Shown here piece after piece: positions 49,019 to 56,243 of a DNA stretch of 64,000 nucleotides. Each line of letters opens with the position of its first letter. The stretch's first letter is position 1. The stretch is from positions 62,001 to 126,000 of the forward strand of contig NZ_RDBL01000014.1 in the NCBI RefSeq assembly GCF_008042035.1, read 5' to 3'. Origin of the DNA: Streptomyces sp. col6. GTDB lineage: Bacteria > Actinomycetota > Actinomycetes > Streptomycetales > Streptomycetaceae. The translations under genes were made by a program, and so were the position numbers. The notes under the pieces are model-generated. The model was not told the DNA's origin and made no database searches. It saw only the letters and a program-made list of their open reading frames with translations.

Positions 49019-49840
49019 ATGCGGGACCTGCTCTATCTTTCACAACCGAAACTCCGGCATTTCCATGGTGGTCCGGAGAGTCCCCTCGGGAGCCGTTCCT
49101 TCGAGGTTGAGACGACGGCGTTCGGTGTCGGGGGCCGCGTTGCAGTCGGGGAGTCCGGCTCGGCCGGTTCCGGTGAGTCCGAGGGTCCCGATCTGGAAAC
49201 GGCGATCACGCATCTCGCGAAGACATGCACGGCGCACACGGCGGTCCCGGCCTCGTGTCGTTCCGTAGGAGCGTATGAGTGGATGGAGTTCTCGGGCCCG
49301 TTTCACCGAGGCCCCCGCCTCCGGGACTGGGGTCTGCACGACAAGGGGGTGTACACCTTCACGTCGCACGAGAACCCCTTGCTGTGCCCCGGGTTCACAG
49401 GAGAATCCGAGTGTTCTGGCGTCGAGGTGTTGCTCTGCGGGTCTGCGCGGCATGTCATCGGGGAGGAAGACCAACCCCGGACTCGGATGGGATCCGGATC
49501 GGACTGGCTGCACGACATGGCTGCCGAGTTGGTGGGCATGGAGGAACGTGGTGAGACAGCTCTTCCCGAATCCCTGGCACGCACTCCGCGAGGAGTGCAG
49601 GAGTACGCGGCCAGAGTGGCCCACGACATGATGGTCTCTTGGCGACAAGGACCCGTTCACGTGCACGGCCACGCCCGAGTCCTGTGCAATTTCGAAGCGG
49701 TGGACGGGCAGCACCGGCTGATCGTGGCGACCCCATTGTACGTTGAGATTGCCCCACCTCCGCGGGAGGGCGCCTTGGTGCCGCAACCCGCGCGGCGCCG
49801 ATGGCCCCGGAAGTTCCGGGTCTACCCGCCGGCGCGTTGA
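49019..49840 (+). CDS. SAVMC3_10250-family hypothetical protein
   Basis: 273 residues; ATG 49019 with GAGGG 4-5 nt upstream. The opening MRDLLYLSQPKLRHFHG is, as I recall, how the Streptomyces SAVMC3_10250 family begins. The protein has no signal or membrane segment. Its middle contains GVYTFTSHENPLLCPGF and EVLLCGSARHVIG, and toward the end are paired histidines (VHVHGHARVL). Function unknown. The GC content is lower and codon use less biased than its neighbours, in keeping with the rearranged surroundings. Confidence 0.7.
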   Translation: MRDLLYLSQPKLRHFHGGPESPLGSRSFEVETTAFGVGGRVAVGESGSAGSGESEGPDLETAITHLAKTCTAHTAVPASCRSVGAYEWMEFSGPFHRGPRLRDWGLHDKGVYTFTSHENPLLCPGFTGESECSGVEVLLCGSARHVIGEEDQPRTRMGSGSDWLHDMAAELVGMEERGETALPESLARTPRGVQEYAARVAHDMMVSWRQGPVHVHGHARVLCNFEAVDGQHRLIVATPLYVEIAPPPREGALVPQPARRRWPRKFRVYPPAR

Positions 49841-50040
49841 TTCGGATCCTGTGCCACCCGCCCGTGCCCGCTCGCCATCGAGCGCCAGTCAGCGCCCGGG
49901 TCACGCCCCCGGAAGGCCCGCGGTCCGCTGCGAGACGACGGCACAGCGCCGCGAACGGGACGACGGCGCGAGACGGGCAATTCCCGGACGCCGCGAATGC
50001 CGTTGTGAAACCCAGGAGTGTCTTCGGCCGGATCTGCCGT
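49841..50040. other. non-coding or degraded DNA before HNH relic
   Basis: No protein-like frame stands out except the possible upstream continuation of the HNH relic at 50041 (same frame open from 49801), whose residues here are Arg/Pro-rich and not recognisable. Probably decayed sequence. Confidence 0.35.
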
Positions 50041-50238
50041 ATGGCACGACGGGTACCGCTCCTCGAAGTCGGCCACATCGACAACCATGCTGCAGGTGGA
50101 CGCGACTACCCCAGCGCGATCATTGCCCTCTGCCCTGCCAACAAGACTCGTGGCGCAGACCGGGATGAGCTGAAGGAGCGGCTCCGGACGGTGGCTCCGC
50201 GGCGTCACCCAAGCGCTGCGCGGCAAGGGCCGGGATGA
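50041..50238 (+). pseudogene. HNH endonuclease C-terminal relic
   Basis: Reads PLLEVGHIDNHAAGGRDYPSAIIALCPANKTRGADRDELKERLRTVA, close to the HNH core of Streptomyces HNH proteins (LEVDHI..HAAGGRDHPSAMIALCPNCHANKTRG). Three residues, NCH, are missing exactly where the zinc/metal ligands belong (ALCP-ANK), and the N-terminal half is not recognisable. It is therefore probably inactive. The stop is at 50236-50238. Confidence 0.55.
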
Positions 50239-50630
50239 AGCCGGCTACCCGGGGCCCGCGCACCTCCGACAGCTGAAAGCCACGACGTGTCTCCCGGTAA
50301 GCCATCAGGGTGACCGCGCCCCCGCGATGGTCCCCTCGGGAGCAGGAGCTCGTGGGCATCAGGCTTCGGGGCGCTCATGGTGTGACGGCGATCACGAGGG
50401 CTCCCGGCGGGGGGCTACGTAAGATTGCGTGGGCGCCGGGATGGGGGGCGGGGGAGCGTGCGGGCAACCCCGAACGTCGCCTGATGAGGCGCCAGGAAGC
50501 GGCAAGCGGTCAGCATGAGTCCTGAAGAACCTGAAGAATGCTGCCCGGACATGCTACTCGTTGTAGAGTGGCCAACCAGCCCTTGACCTGCGGATACGCA
50601 GGCAGGGAGCCTGAGCCCAGGAGTACCTCG
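50239..50630. other. 392-bp region upstream of panD
   Basis: No recognisable gene. TTGTAGAGT near 50569-50577 is the only promoter-like -10 region I can point to, about 55 nt before panD; no convincing -35 or riboswitch is visible. Confidence 0.35.
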
Positions 50631-51056
50631 ATGATACGAACGATGTTCAAGTCCAAGATTCACCGTGCCACCGTCACCCAGGCCGACCTGCACTACGTGG
50701 GTTCGGTCACCATCGACGCCGAGTTGATGGAGGCCGCGGATCTGCTGCCCGGTGAGCTGGTGCACATCGTGGACATCGACAACGGTGCCCGGCTGGAGAC
50801 GTACGTCATCGAGGGCGAGCGCGGTTCCGGTGTGATCGGGATCAACGGTGCGGCCGCCCACCTCGTGCACCCGGGTGACCTGGTCATCCTCATCAGCTAT
50901 GCCCAGGTCGAGGATGCCGAGGCGCGCGCCCTCGTCCCGCGTATCGTGCACGTCGACGCGGACAACCGCATCGTCGCACTCGGTGCCGACGCCTCCGCGC
51001 CCGTGCCGGGCAGTGACACCGAGCGCAGCCCGCACGCGGTGCCCGCGGCGCGCTGA
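50631..51056 (+). CDS. panD: aspartate 1-decarboxylase (pyruvoyl)
   Basis: 141 residues; ATG 50631 with AGGAG 8 nt upstream. It makes beta-alanine for pantothenate/CoA from aspartate. The self-cleavage site is Gly24-Ser25 in HYVGSVTID, after which Ser25 becomes the pyruvoyl group. Lys9 (FKSKIHRATVTQADL), Arg and Tyr residues of the active site (LETYVIEGERGSGVIGINGAAAHLVHPGD) are conserved. The C-terminus is about 15 residues longer than E. coli PanD. Codon 2 is ATA, rare in Streptomyces. panB/panC are not adjacent. Confidence 0.96.
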   Translation: MIRTMFKSKIHRATVTQADLHYVGSVTIDAELMEAADLLPGELVHIVDIDNGARLETYVIEGERGSGVIGINGAAAHLVHPGDLVILISYAQVEDAEARALVPRIVHVDADNRIVALGADASAPVPGSDTERSPHAVPAAR

Positions 51057-51086
51057 GGCGGCTCGTCCAGCAAGGGAGCAATCCGC

Positions 51087-51440
51087 ATGGCAGAGCAGAC
51101 CGGGCCCGAGATCCGTGACGACCGGGCGGCCGGCCGGCTGTCCGCGTTCGAGGACGGCGAGGCCGTCGGGGTCATCGCGTACTTCGTGATGGACGGTGAG
51201 CCCGCCGGGCTTGTCGCCGTCCACACCGTCGTCGAGCCCGGACACGAGGGCAAGGGCATCGGAGGTGCCCTGGTCAGGGAGTTCTACGCCATGGCGGGGC
51301 GCGAGGGAGTGCCGGTCGTTCCGCTGTGCCCGTACGCCGCCAAGTGGGCCTCGCGCCATCCCGACGAGGCCCCCGAGGCGCCGGACGCCCTGGTTGAGCG
51401 CGCCAAGACACAGCTCGCCTCGCACCCCGAGCTGTACTGA
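51087..51440 (+). CDS. GNAT-like N-acetyltransferase (YjdJ type)
   Basis: 117 residues, ATG 51087 behind GGGAG. The small acetyltransferase fold is reduced to EDGEAVGVIAYFVMDGEPAGLVAVHTVVEPGHEGKGIGGALVREFYAMAGREGVPVVPLCPYAAKWASRHPDE. The acetyl-CoA loop is GHEGKGIGGAL (R/Q-x-x-G-x-G type), and a C-P-Y motif follows near residue 90, as in YjdJ/At1g77540-like proteins. Acceptor unknown. Same direction as panD (30-nt gap) and the racemase-family gene. Confidence 0.9.
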   Translation: MAEQTGPEIRDDRAAGRLSAFEDGEAVGVIAYFVMDGEPAGLVAVHTVVEPGHEGKGIGGALVREFYAMAGREGVPVVPLCPYAAKWASRHPDEAPEAPDALVERAKTQLASHPELY

Positions 51441-51460
51441 GCCGGAAGGACGTGTCCGCC

Positions 51461-52099
51461 GTGACGCTCGCGCTGCTGCACACCTCGCCGGTCCATGTCC
51501 CGGTCTTCGACGCTCTGCGCGACGCCGACCACCCGGGGACCGTCCTGCGTCATCTCGTACACGAGGAGCTGCTGACCAGGGCGGCGGAGCTGGGGCCCGA
51601 GGCGGTGGGGGACGACGTGGAGTCGCTGATCGCGGGGCTCGCCGCCGAAGGGGCGGACGCCGTGCTCTGCACCTGTTCGACGATCGGTGCCGTGGCCGAG
51701 TCCGCCGGGGTCGCCCTCGGCATCCCGGTCCTGCGCGTCGACCGGCCCATGGCCGCGGCGGCCGTCCGTGCGGGACGGGTCACCGTCCTGGCCGCCCTCG
51801 CCTCCACCCTGGAGCCGACCCGCGCGCTTCTCGCCGAGGAGGCGGGTGTGGCCGGCCTGCCCGGAGCGGATGTACGCACCGTGCTGGTGGAGGGGGCCTG
51901 GGAACGCTTCGTGGCCGGTGACCAGGAGGGCTTCCTGGACCTTGTGGCCGCCGCTGCCGACGCGGTGGGCGACGCGGACGTCATCGTGCTCGCCCAGGGC
52001 TCCATGGCGGGTGCGGCCGAGCGCACGACGACCGCGATCCAGGTGCTGTCCAGCCCCCGCCGCGGGCTGGCCGCCGCGGTGGCGGCGGCGGGGCGCTGA
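51461..52099 (+). CDS. aspartate/glutamate/hydantoin racemase-family protein with one catalytic Cys
   Basis: 212 residues if started at GTG 51461, 12 nt after GGAAGGA; the GTG at 51452 lies too close to that site but is possible. The fold is Asp/Glu racemase, with VTLALLHTSPVHVPVF, ADAVLCTCSTIGAVAESAG and DVIVLAQGSMAGAA. The first cysteine (TCST) is present, while the second-site position has Ser/Met (QGSMA). True racemases use two cysteines, so it is more like arylmalonate decarboxylase or maleate isomerase-type members, or a racemase with altered chemistry. Substrate unknown. Confidence 0.78.
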   Translation: MTLALLHTSPVHVPVFDALRDADHPGTVLRHLVHEELLTRAAELGPEAVGDDVESLIAGLAAEGADAVLCTCSTIGAVAESAGVALGIPVLRVDRPMAAAAVRAGRVTVLAALASTLEPTRALLAEEAGVAGLPGADVRTVLVEGAWERFVAGDQEGFLDLVAAAADAVGDADVIVLAQGSMAGAAERTTTAIQVLSSPRRGLAAAVAAAGR

Positions 52100-52269
52100 A
52101 GGGGCGGTCGGAGCGCTGAGTGACGGCCGTCGCCGGGCGGGCCCGGCTGTCGCCCGAACCGGTCGTCCGGGCGGCGTTCCTTCGTTCGTACGTGTGGGCT
52201 CGCCGGGCGCGGGCAGCCGCTCCGGGAGACGGTGGAAGAGAGATCCACCCCGATCGTTGGGAGCCCGAG

Positions 52270-52485
52270 ATGACTCATCCGTTCCCCGACCCCGTGCCGC
52301 CGGGGCCGACCCCGGGTCCGCTGCCGGAGCCGACGCCGCCCGCGCCGACCCCGCCGGCGCCCACGCCCCCGGCGCCGAATCCGCCGGCACCGCCCGGCCC
52401 CGCGCCCGATCCGATCCCGCAGCCGCCCTCGCCGAACCCCGACCCGGTGCCGCCGCCCGAGCCGGAGCCGTCACCCGTGGGCTGA
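52270..52485 (+). CDS. small proline-rich protein
   Basis: 71 residues, MTHPFPDPVPPGPTPGPLPEPTPPAPTPP..., about half proline, with a PxPxP repeat but no signal peptide or membrane segment. ATG 52270 has GGGAG 7 nt upstream. The length and clean start favour a real gene over a GC-biased frame, but composition alone could be misleading. Confidence 0.5.
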   Translation: MTHPFPDPVPPGPTPGPLPEPTPPAPTPPAPTPPAPNPPAPPGPAPDPIPQPPSPNPDPVPPPEPEPSPVG

Positions 52486-52499
52486 CCGGGGGCGCGCGG

Positions 52500-52934
52500 T
52501 CAGCCGGCGGCCAGCATCGCGTCGGCCCGCGCCGTCACCTCGGTCAGGATCCGGCCCGCGGCGGCCAGGTCGTCGGCCGGCAGGTCCCCGTACAGGGCTG
52601 CCGCGATGTCGGCGACGCCGGCCTTGTACGACTGGACCAGCGCGTCGCCCGCGGGAGTGAGCGCCAGCAGGTCCGCGGGCCGCTCCTCCAGCAGCCCGGC
52701 GGACGTCAGCGCCGTGACGGTGGCCTCCGCCGCCGGGAGGCCGAGCTTCACCGCGCCGGTGAGACGCCCGGTCAGCGCGCCGCGTTCGATGGTGCCGCCC
52801 GCGGCTTCGGCGGCGTTGAGTGCCAGGGCCTCGTTGAAGGTGGTGCCCCGGGGCAGGAGCCGTTCGGCGAGGGCGCGGGTGGCGTAGTGGGCCATGCCGA
52901 TGACCTGGCCGTTGACTGCGGGTGCGGTAGCCAT
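52500..52934 (-). CDS. MarR-like winged-helix protein
   Basis: 144 residues, ATG 52934 with GAGGAG 6 nt upstream. Opening ATAPAVNGQVIGMAHYATRALAERLLPRGTTFNEALALNAAEAAGGTIERGALTGRLTGAVKLGLPAAEATVTALTSAGLLEE fits a degenerate MarR helix-turn-helix, and LLALTPAGDALVQSYKAG corresponds to the wing end. It sits 2 nt after the MarR gene at 52937, so the pair is co-transcribed and may form heterodimers or regulate in series. Confidence 0.72.
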   Translation of the reverse strand: MATAPAVNGQVIGMAHYATRALAERLLPRGTTFNEALALNAAEAAGGTIERGALTGRLTGAVKLGLPAAEATVTALTSAGLLEERPADLLALTPAGDALVQSYKAGVADIAAALYGDLPADDLAAAGRILTEVTARADAMLAAG

Positions 52935-52936
52935 GA

Positions 52937-53407
52937 TTACTCCTCGCGGGAAACAGGGGGAACGGGCACATCGAGCAGGGCCGTCAGCGCCTCGGTGAAC
53001 GCCTCGGTACCGGCGCCGCCGATACCGCCCAGAGGGGCGAGCAGCCCGTCGACGAGTTGCCGGACCACCGTGACCGCGCGGCCGGTCGTCTCGCGGCCCT
53101 TCTCGGTCAGGGACAGCAGGACCGCCCGGCTGTCCGCCGGGTCGGTGGTCCGTTCGACGAGCCCGGCGGATTCCAGGGCGCGGGCCAGCTTCGAGACGTA
53201 GAGCGCTTCGAGTCCGGTGTGGTCCGCCAGGGCGCGCTGACTCGGCCGCAGCCCCGCGTGTTCCATCCCCGACAGGGAAGCGACCAGCGAATACTGCGCG
53301 TGCGTCAGGCCGAGCGGGGCCAGGCCCCGGTCGATGGCCACCCGCCATTTCATGGACAGGCGCCAGACCAGGAAGCCCGGGGTCGCGCCCTCGATCGCGT
53401 TGCTCAT
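52937..53407 (-). CDS. MarR-family transcriptional regulator
   Basis: 156 residues from ATG 53407 (an upstream in-frame ATG at 53419 is the alternative; neither has a clear ribosome site). MarR domain: FLVWRLSMKWRVAIDRGLAPLGLTHAQYSLVASLSGMEHAGLRPSQRALADHTGLEALYVSKLARALESAGLVERTTDPADSRAVLLSLTEKG. First of a two-gene regulator operon. Direct repeats over its promoter suggest autoregulation. Confidence 0.9.
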   Translation of the reverse strand: MSNAIEGATPGFLVWRLSMKWRVAIDRGLAPLGLTHAQYSLVASLSGMEHAGLRPSQRALADHTGLEALYVSKLARALESAGLVERTTDPADSRAVLLSLTEKGRETTGRAVTVVRQLVDGLLAPLGGIGGAGTEAFTEALTALLDVPVPPVSREE

Positions 53408-53421
53408 GACGAATACCATAC

Positions 53422-53448
53422 ATGGCTACTATGTCCATGGCTACTAAA
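53422..53448 (-). promoter_or_regulatory. MarR operator: direct repeat upstream of MarR pair
   Basis: CATGGCTACTA occurs at 53422-53432 and 53438-53448 (16-bp period). Together with the adjacent TACCAT it forms imperfect palindromes (TACCAT-ac-ATGGCTA). It lies 15-41 bp before the MarR start, overlapping the expected -10 region. Confidence 0.6.
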
Positions 53449-53484
53449 TTCGGCGAGGTCATGGAGGCCCGAAGGCCCGCTGTC

Positions 53485-54861
53485 TCAGTCCCGCAGATCC
53501 AGCAGGGCGTCGACGTGCGCGAGACCGCTCTCGGCGGAGACGGAGTCCAGCGACTGGGCGTCCCGCACCGGCGCGAACCGCACCGCCGGCTCCTCGCGCC
53601 CGCTTGTGGCGGCGACGTCGAACCCGTACACCGCCGGGCGCGGCAGACTGTTGTACGACCACGGCGTGGAGAAGTAGTACGCCCCCGTGTCGTACAGCAC
53701 CACGTAGTCGCCCGCCCGCAGCTCGGGCAGTTCCCGCGCGTGCGCGACGACGTCCCCGGCGAAGCAGCACGGCCCCGCGACGTCCTGGACCACCAGGGGC
53801 CGGTCCAGGGGCCGCCCATCGGCGTCGAAAGTGCCGACCCGCAGCGGCCAGGCGTCGGGCATGAACACCGTACGGGTGGCGGTCTGGGCGCCCGCGTGGG
53901 TCAGCGCGATACGGCGGCCGCCCGCGTCCTTCGTGTACTCGACCAGCGCGCCGATGAAGCCGTTCTTCGCGAGCAGGGACCGGCCGAACTCGGTGACCAG
54001 TTCGTACCGGCCGTCGAAGAGGCCGGGCACGGCGGCCCGCAGCGCCCCGGCGTAGGCGGCGAAGGTGGGACGCACCTCGTCGTCGTCGAAGTTGACCGGG
54101 AGGCCGCCGCCGATGTCGAGCCCGGTGATCTGCCGGCGGCCCAGCGTCTCGTTGATCTCCTCGGCCAGCCGGTACGTCTCGCCGATCCCGGCCGCGATCA
54201 GCTCCAATGAGCAGCCCTGCGAACCGACATGGGCGTGCAGCCGGGTCAGCCAGGGGTACGCGGCGAAGGTCTTCACCACCTGTTCGCGCGCGCCGGGGTC
54301 GCGCAGCGCCACGCCGAACTTCGACGTGGCCGTGGCCGTGCTCATCGCTCCGATGGAGCCGCCGCCGACCTGCGGGTTGACCCGGAGGCCGATGGCGGAC
54401 ACCGCGTCCGCCGGCCGCAGCGAGGCGATCCGGGCCACCTCGTCGAGGTTGTCGGCGTTGATCGCCACGCCCACGGCCAGGGCACGGCGGATCTCCTCAC
54501 GCGTCTTGGCGGGGGAGTCCAGGACGATCTTCGACGGCGCGAACCCCGCGTCCAGCGCGAGCCGCAGCTCACCGGGGCTCGCGACCTCGCAGCCCATGCC
54601 GCACCTGGCCAGCAGCCGCAGCACGGGCACCAGCGAGGACGCCTTCGCGGCGAACGTGTGCAGCACGGCGGGCACCCCGGGGAACGCCTCGTGCAGGGCG
54701 GCGACCGACGCGCGTACGCCGTCCGTGTCGATGAAGCCGACGACCGGGCTCGACTCGCCGAGCAGGCCGGCGGCCACGGCGTGGCGGACGACCGCCGCGA
54801 CACGCGCGGACGGGGCCGAGGCGGAGGGGATCGGGGCGGCGGAGGGCGAGGAGAGGCTCAT
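53485..54861 (-). CDS. type III PLP-dependent decarboxylase (LysA/ODC-like)
   Basis: 458 residues from ATG 54861 (no good ribosome site; an upstream TTG at 54912 is possible). Alanine-racemase-fold barrel with the PLP lysine in AVLHTFAAKASSLVPVL, then MGCEVASPGELRLAL, LHAHVGSQGCSLELI, and the glycine-rich phosphate loop TGLDIGGGLPVNFD. The C-terminal domain has GPCCFAGDVVAHARELPELRAGDYVVLYDTGAYYFSTPWSYNS. It aligns with diaminopimelate/ornithine decarboxylases, although the C-terminal CESGD-like motif reads CFAGD, so the substrate may differ from diaminopimelate. It stands alone, head to tail with the chimeric regulator. Confidence 0.88.
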   Translation of the reverse strand: MSLSSPSAAPIPSASAPSARVAAVVRHAVAAGLLGESSPVVGFIDTDGVRASVAALHEAFPGVPAVLHTFAAKASSLVPVLRLLARCGMGCEVASPGELRLALDAGFAPSKIVLDSPAKTREEIRRALAVGVAINADNLDEVARIASLRPADAVSAIGLRVNPQVGGGSIGAMSTATATSKFGVALRDPGAREQVVKTFAAYPWLTRLHAHVGSQGCSLELIAAGIGETYRLAEEINETLGRRQITGLDIGGGLPVNFDDDEVRPTFAAYAGALRAAVPGLFDGRYELVTEFGRSLLAKNGFIGALVEYTKDAGGRRIALTHAGAQTATRTVFMPDAWPLRVGTFDADGRPLDRPLVVQDVAGPCCFAGDVVAHARELPELRAGDYVVLYDTGAYYFSTPWSYNSLPRPAVYGFDVAATSGREEPAVRFAPVRDAQSLDSVSAESGLAHVDALLDLRD

Positions 54862-54984
54862 GGAGCCAGAGTCGGTGATGGGTGCCCCCGAGGTCTCTGT
54901 CGGGACGGCCAAGAACGGTGAGCCTGTTTGTCGGTCCGGCCAAGAGCTGTGGATGGGCGCGCTGCCGTACGGTCAGACCGCAAC

Positions 54985-56181
54985 CTACCCGCTGAGCCGG
55001 ACGGCGAGCGTGACCAGCAGCCTGGTGTCGGGGTCCTCCAGGTCCACCCCGAACCGTTCCTTGGCGCGCCGCACCCGGTAGCGGAGCGTGTTGGGGTGGA
55101 CGACCAGCCGGGCCGCCGCCCGCGCGACATCGCCGGATGCCTCCAGGTAGGCCGCCAGCGACCGGACCAGCTCGCCGCCCGCCGCCAGGTCCGTCCGTAC
55201 GAGCTCGTGCACGGGCCCCTTCCCCGCCTCCCAGACCGGCCGGGCCGCGTCCAGGACCCGGGCGACGTCCAGCGAGGGGCCCACGCCCGCGGCGTCCGCC
55301 GACCTTTGCGCGCCGCCCGCCTCCGCCCGCTCGCGCAGCACCCGCACGATGAGCAGGGCCTCGTCGTACGAGCCCCGCACCCCCGCCCCCACGGCTGCGC
55401 CGTCGCCGCCGTGCGCGGCCGGGTCGGTCAGCGGGCCGATGACGTCGAGGAAGTCGGCGAAGGTGCCGGGCCAGCCGTGCAGGAGCAGCAGCGGGGTGGC
55501 CTCCGCATGCGGGGAACGCACGTGCAAGAAGTGCAGGTTCTGGCCGTCAAGGGTGGTGGTGAACTGCGGGTGGGCGTTCAGCCGCGCCTCCTGGGCGCGC
55601 CAGTCATCGCGGTCGGTGTCGTAGGCGATCAGGTACCAGTGCCGGTGGAAGCTGACCAGGTGGTGCGGCTCCGCGTCGCGGCGGCCGGCGCCGGTGTGCG
55701 GGCTGGTGTAGTCGAAGCGCAGGCGTTCGCGGCGGCGGCAGGCTTCGGCCAGGGTCATCAGGATGCCGGGGTCGACGGCGGGCCCGGTCGCCGCGACGTG
55801 GGCGGTGGCCGACTGGAGGGTGCTGACGCGGTGGCGCAGCCGGGCGGGCAGGATCTGTTCGAGTTTGGCCAGTGCGCGCAGCGCGGTCTCCTCGATGCCG
55901 GCGACCGAACTGCCCGCGGTGGTGCGCAGCCCCACCGCGACGGCGATGGCCTCGTCGTCGTCCAGGAGCAGGGGTGGCATCGCGGCGCCGGCGCCGAGGC
56001 GGTACCCGGCCGTTCCCTGCAGGGCCTGTACCGGGTAGCCGAGCTCGCGCAGCCGGTCGATGTCGCGGCGGACGGTGCGGGCGCTGACGCCGAGCCGGCC
56101 GGCGAGATCGCTGCCCGTACGGTCGTGGCCGGCTTGCAGCAGGGAGAGCAGCTTCAGCAGCCGCGCGGAGGCGTTCACCAT
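54985..56181 (-). CDS. chimeric regulator: WYL-type N-terminus, epoxide-hydrolase segment, PucR-type C-terminus
   Basis: 398-residue open frame made of three parts. Residues 1-190 are a YafY/DeoR-type regulator (MVNASARLLKLLSLLQAG...GSDLAGRLGVSARTVRRDIDRLRELGYPV, then the first half of a WYL domain ending HWYLIAYDTDRDDW). Residues about 193-265 are translated from a perfect inverted copy of the epoxide hydrolase gene (RAQEARLNAHPQFTTTLDGQNLHFLHVRSPHAEATPLLLLHGWPGTF...GDGAAVGA). Residues 266-398 are the CdaR/PucR C-terminal helix-turn-helix (GDVARAAARLVVHPNTLRYRVRRAKERFGVDLEDPDTRLLVTLAVRLSG). The frame is intact across both joins. It looks like a gene-fusion accident, possibly still DNA-binding through either end; an assembly error must be excluded. 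Confidence 0.85.
   Translation of the reverse strand: MVNASARLLKLLSLLQAGHDRTGSDLAGRLGVSARTVRRDIDRLRELGYPVQALQGTAGYRLGAGAAMPPLLLDDDEAIAVAVGLRTTAGSSVAGIEETALRALAKLEQILPARLRHRVSTLQSATAHVAATGPAVDPGILMTLAEACRRRERLRFDYTSPHTGAGRRDAEPHHLVSFHRHWYLIAYDTDRDDWRAQEARLNAHPQFTTTLDGQNLHFLHVRSPHAEATPLLLLHGWPGTFADFLDVIGPLTDPAAHGGDGAAVGAGVRGSYDEALLIVRVLRERAEAGGAQRSADAAGVGPSLDVARVLDAARPVWEAGKGPVHELVRTDLAAGGELVRSLAAYLEASGDVARAAARLVVHPNTLRYRVRRAKERFGVDLEDPDTRLLVTLAVRLSG
55385..55605 (-). repeat. 221-bp inverted repeat, copy inside the chimeric regulator
   Basis: Exact reverse complement of 56427-56647 over 221 bp; I compared all bases by reading. Similarity stops abruptly at both ends (55384 and 55606). The two copies are separated by 821 bp. 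Confidence 0.95.
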
Positions 56182-56200
56182 GCGGCCCAGCCTCCCCGCT

Positions 56201-56225
56201 GCTTAGGACCGTAATCGTCCTAAGC
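56201..56225. promoter_or_regulatory. palindromic operator between regulator and epoxide hydrolase
   Basis: Perfect 9-bp arms GCTTAGGAC (56201-56209) and GTCCTAAGC (56217-56225) around a 7-bp spacer, in the 62-bp divergent gap 20 bp from either start codon. It is the expected site for the YafY-type N-terminal helix-turn-helix. Its preservation suggests that the regulatory link existed before the fusion. Confidence 0.8.
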
Positions 56226-56243
56226 GCATCCTACGGTCGACGC

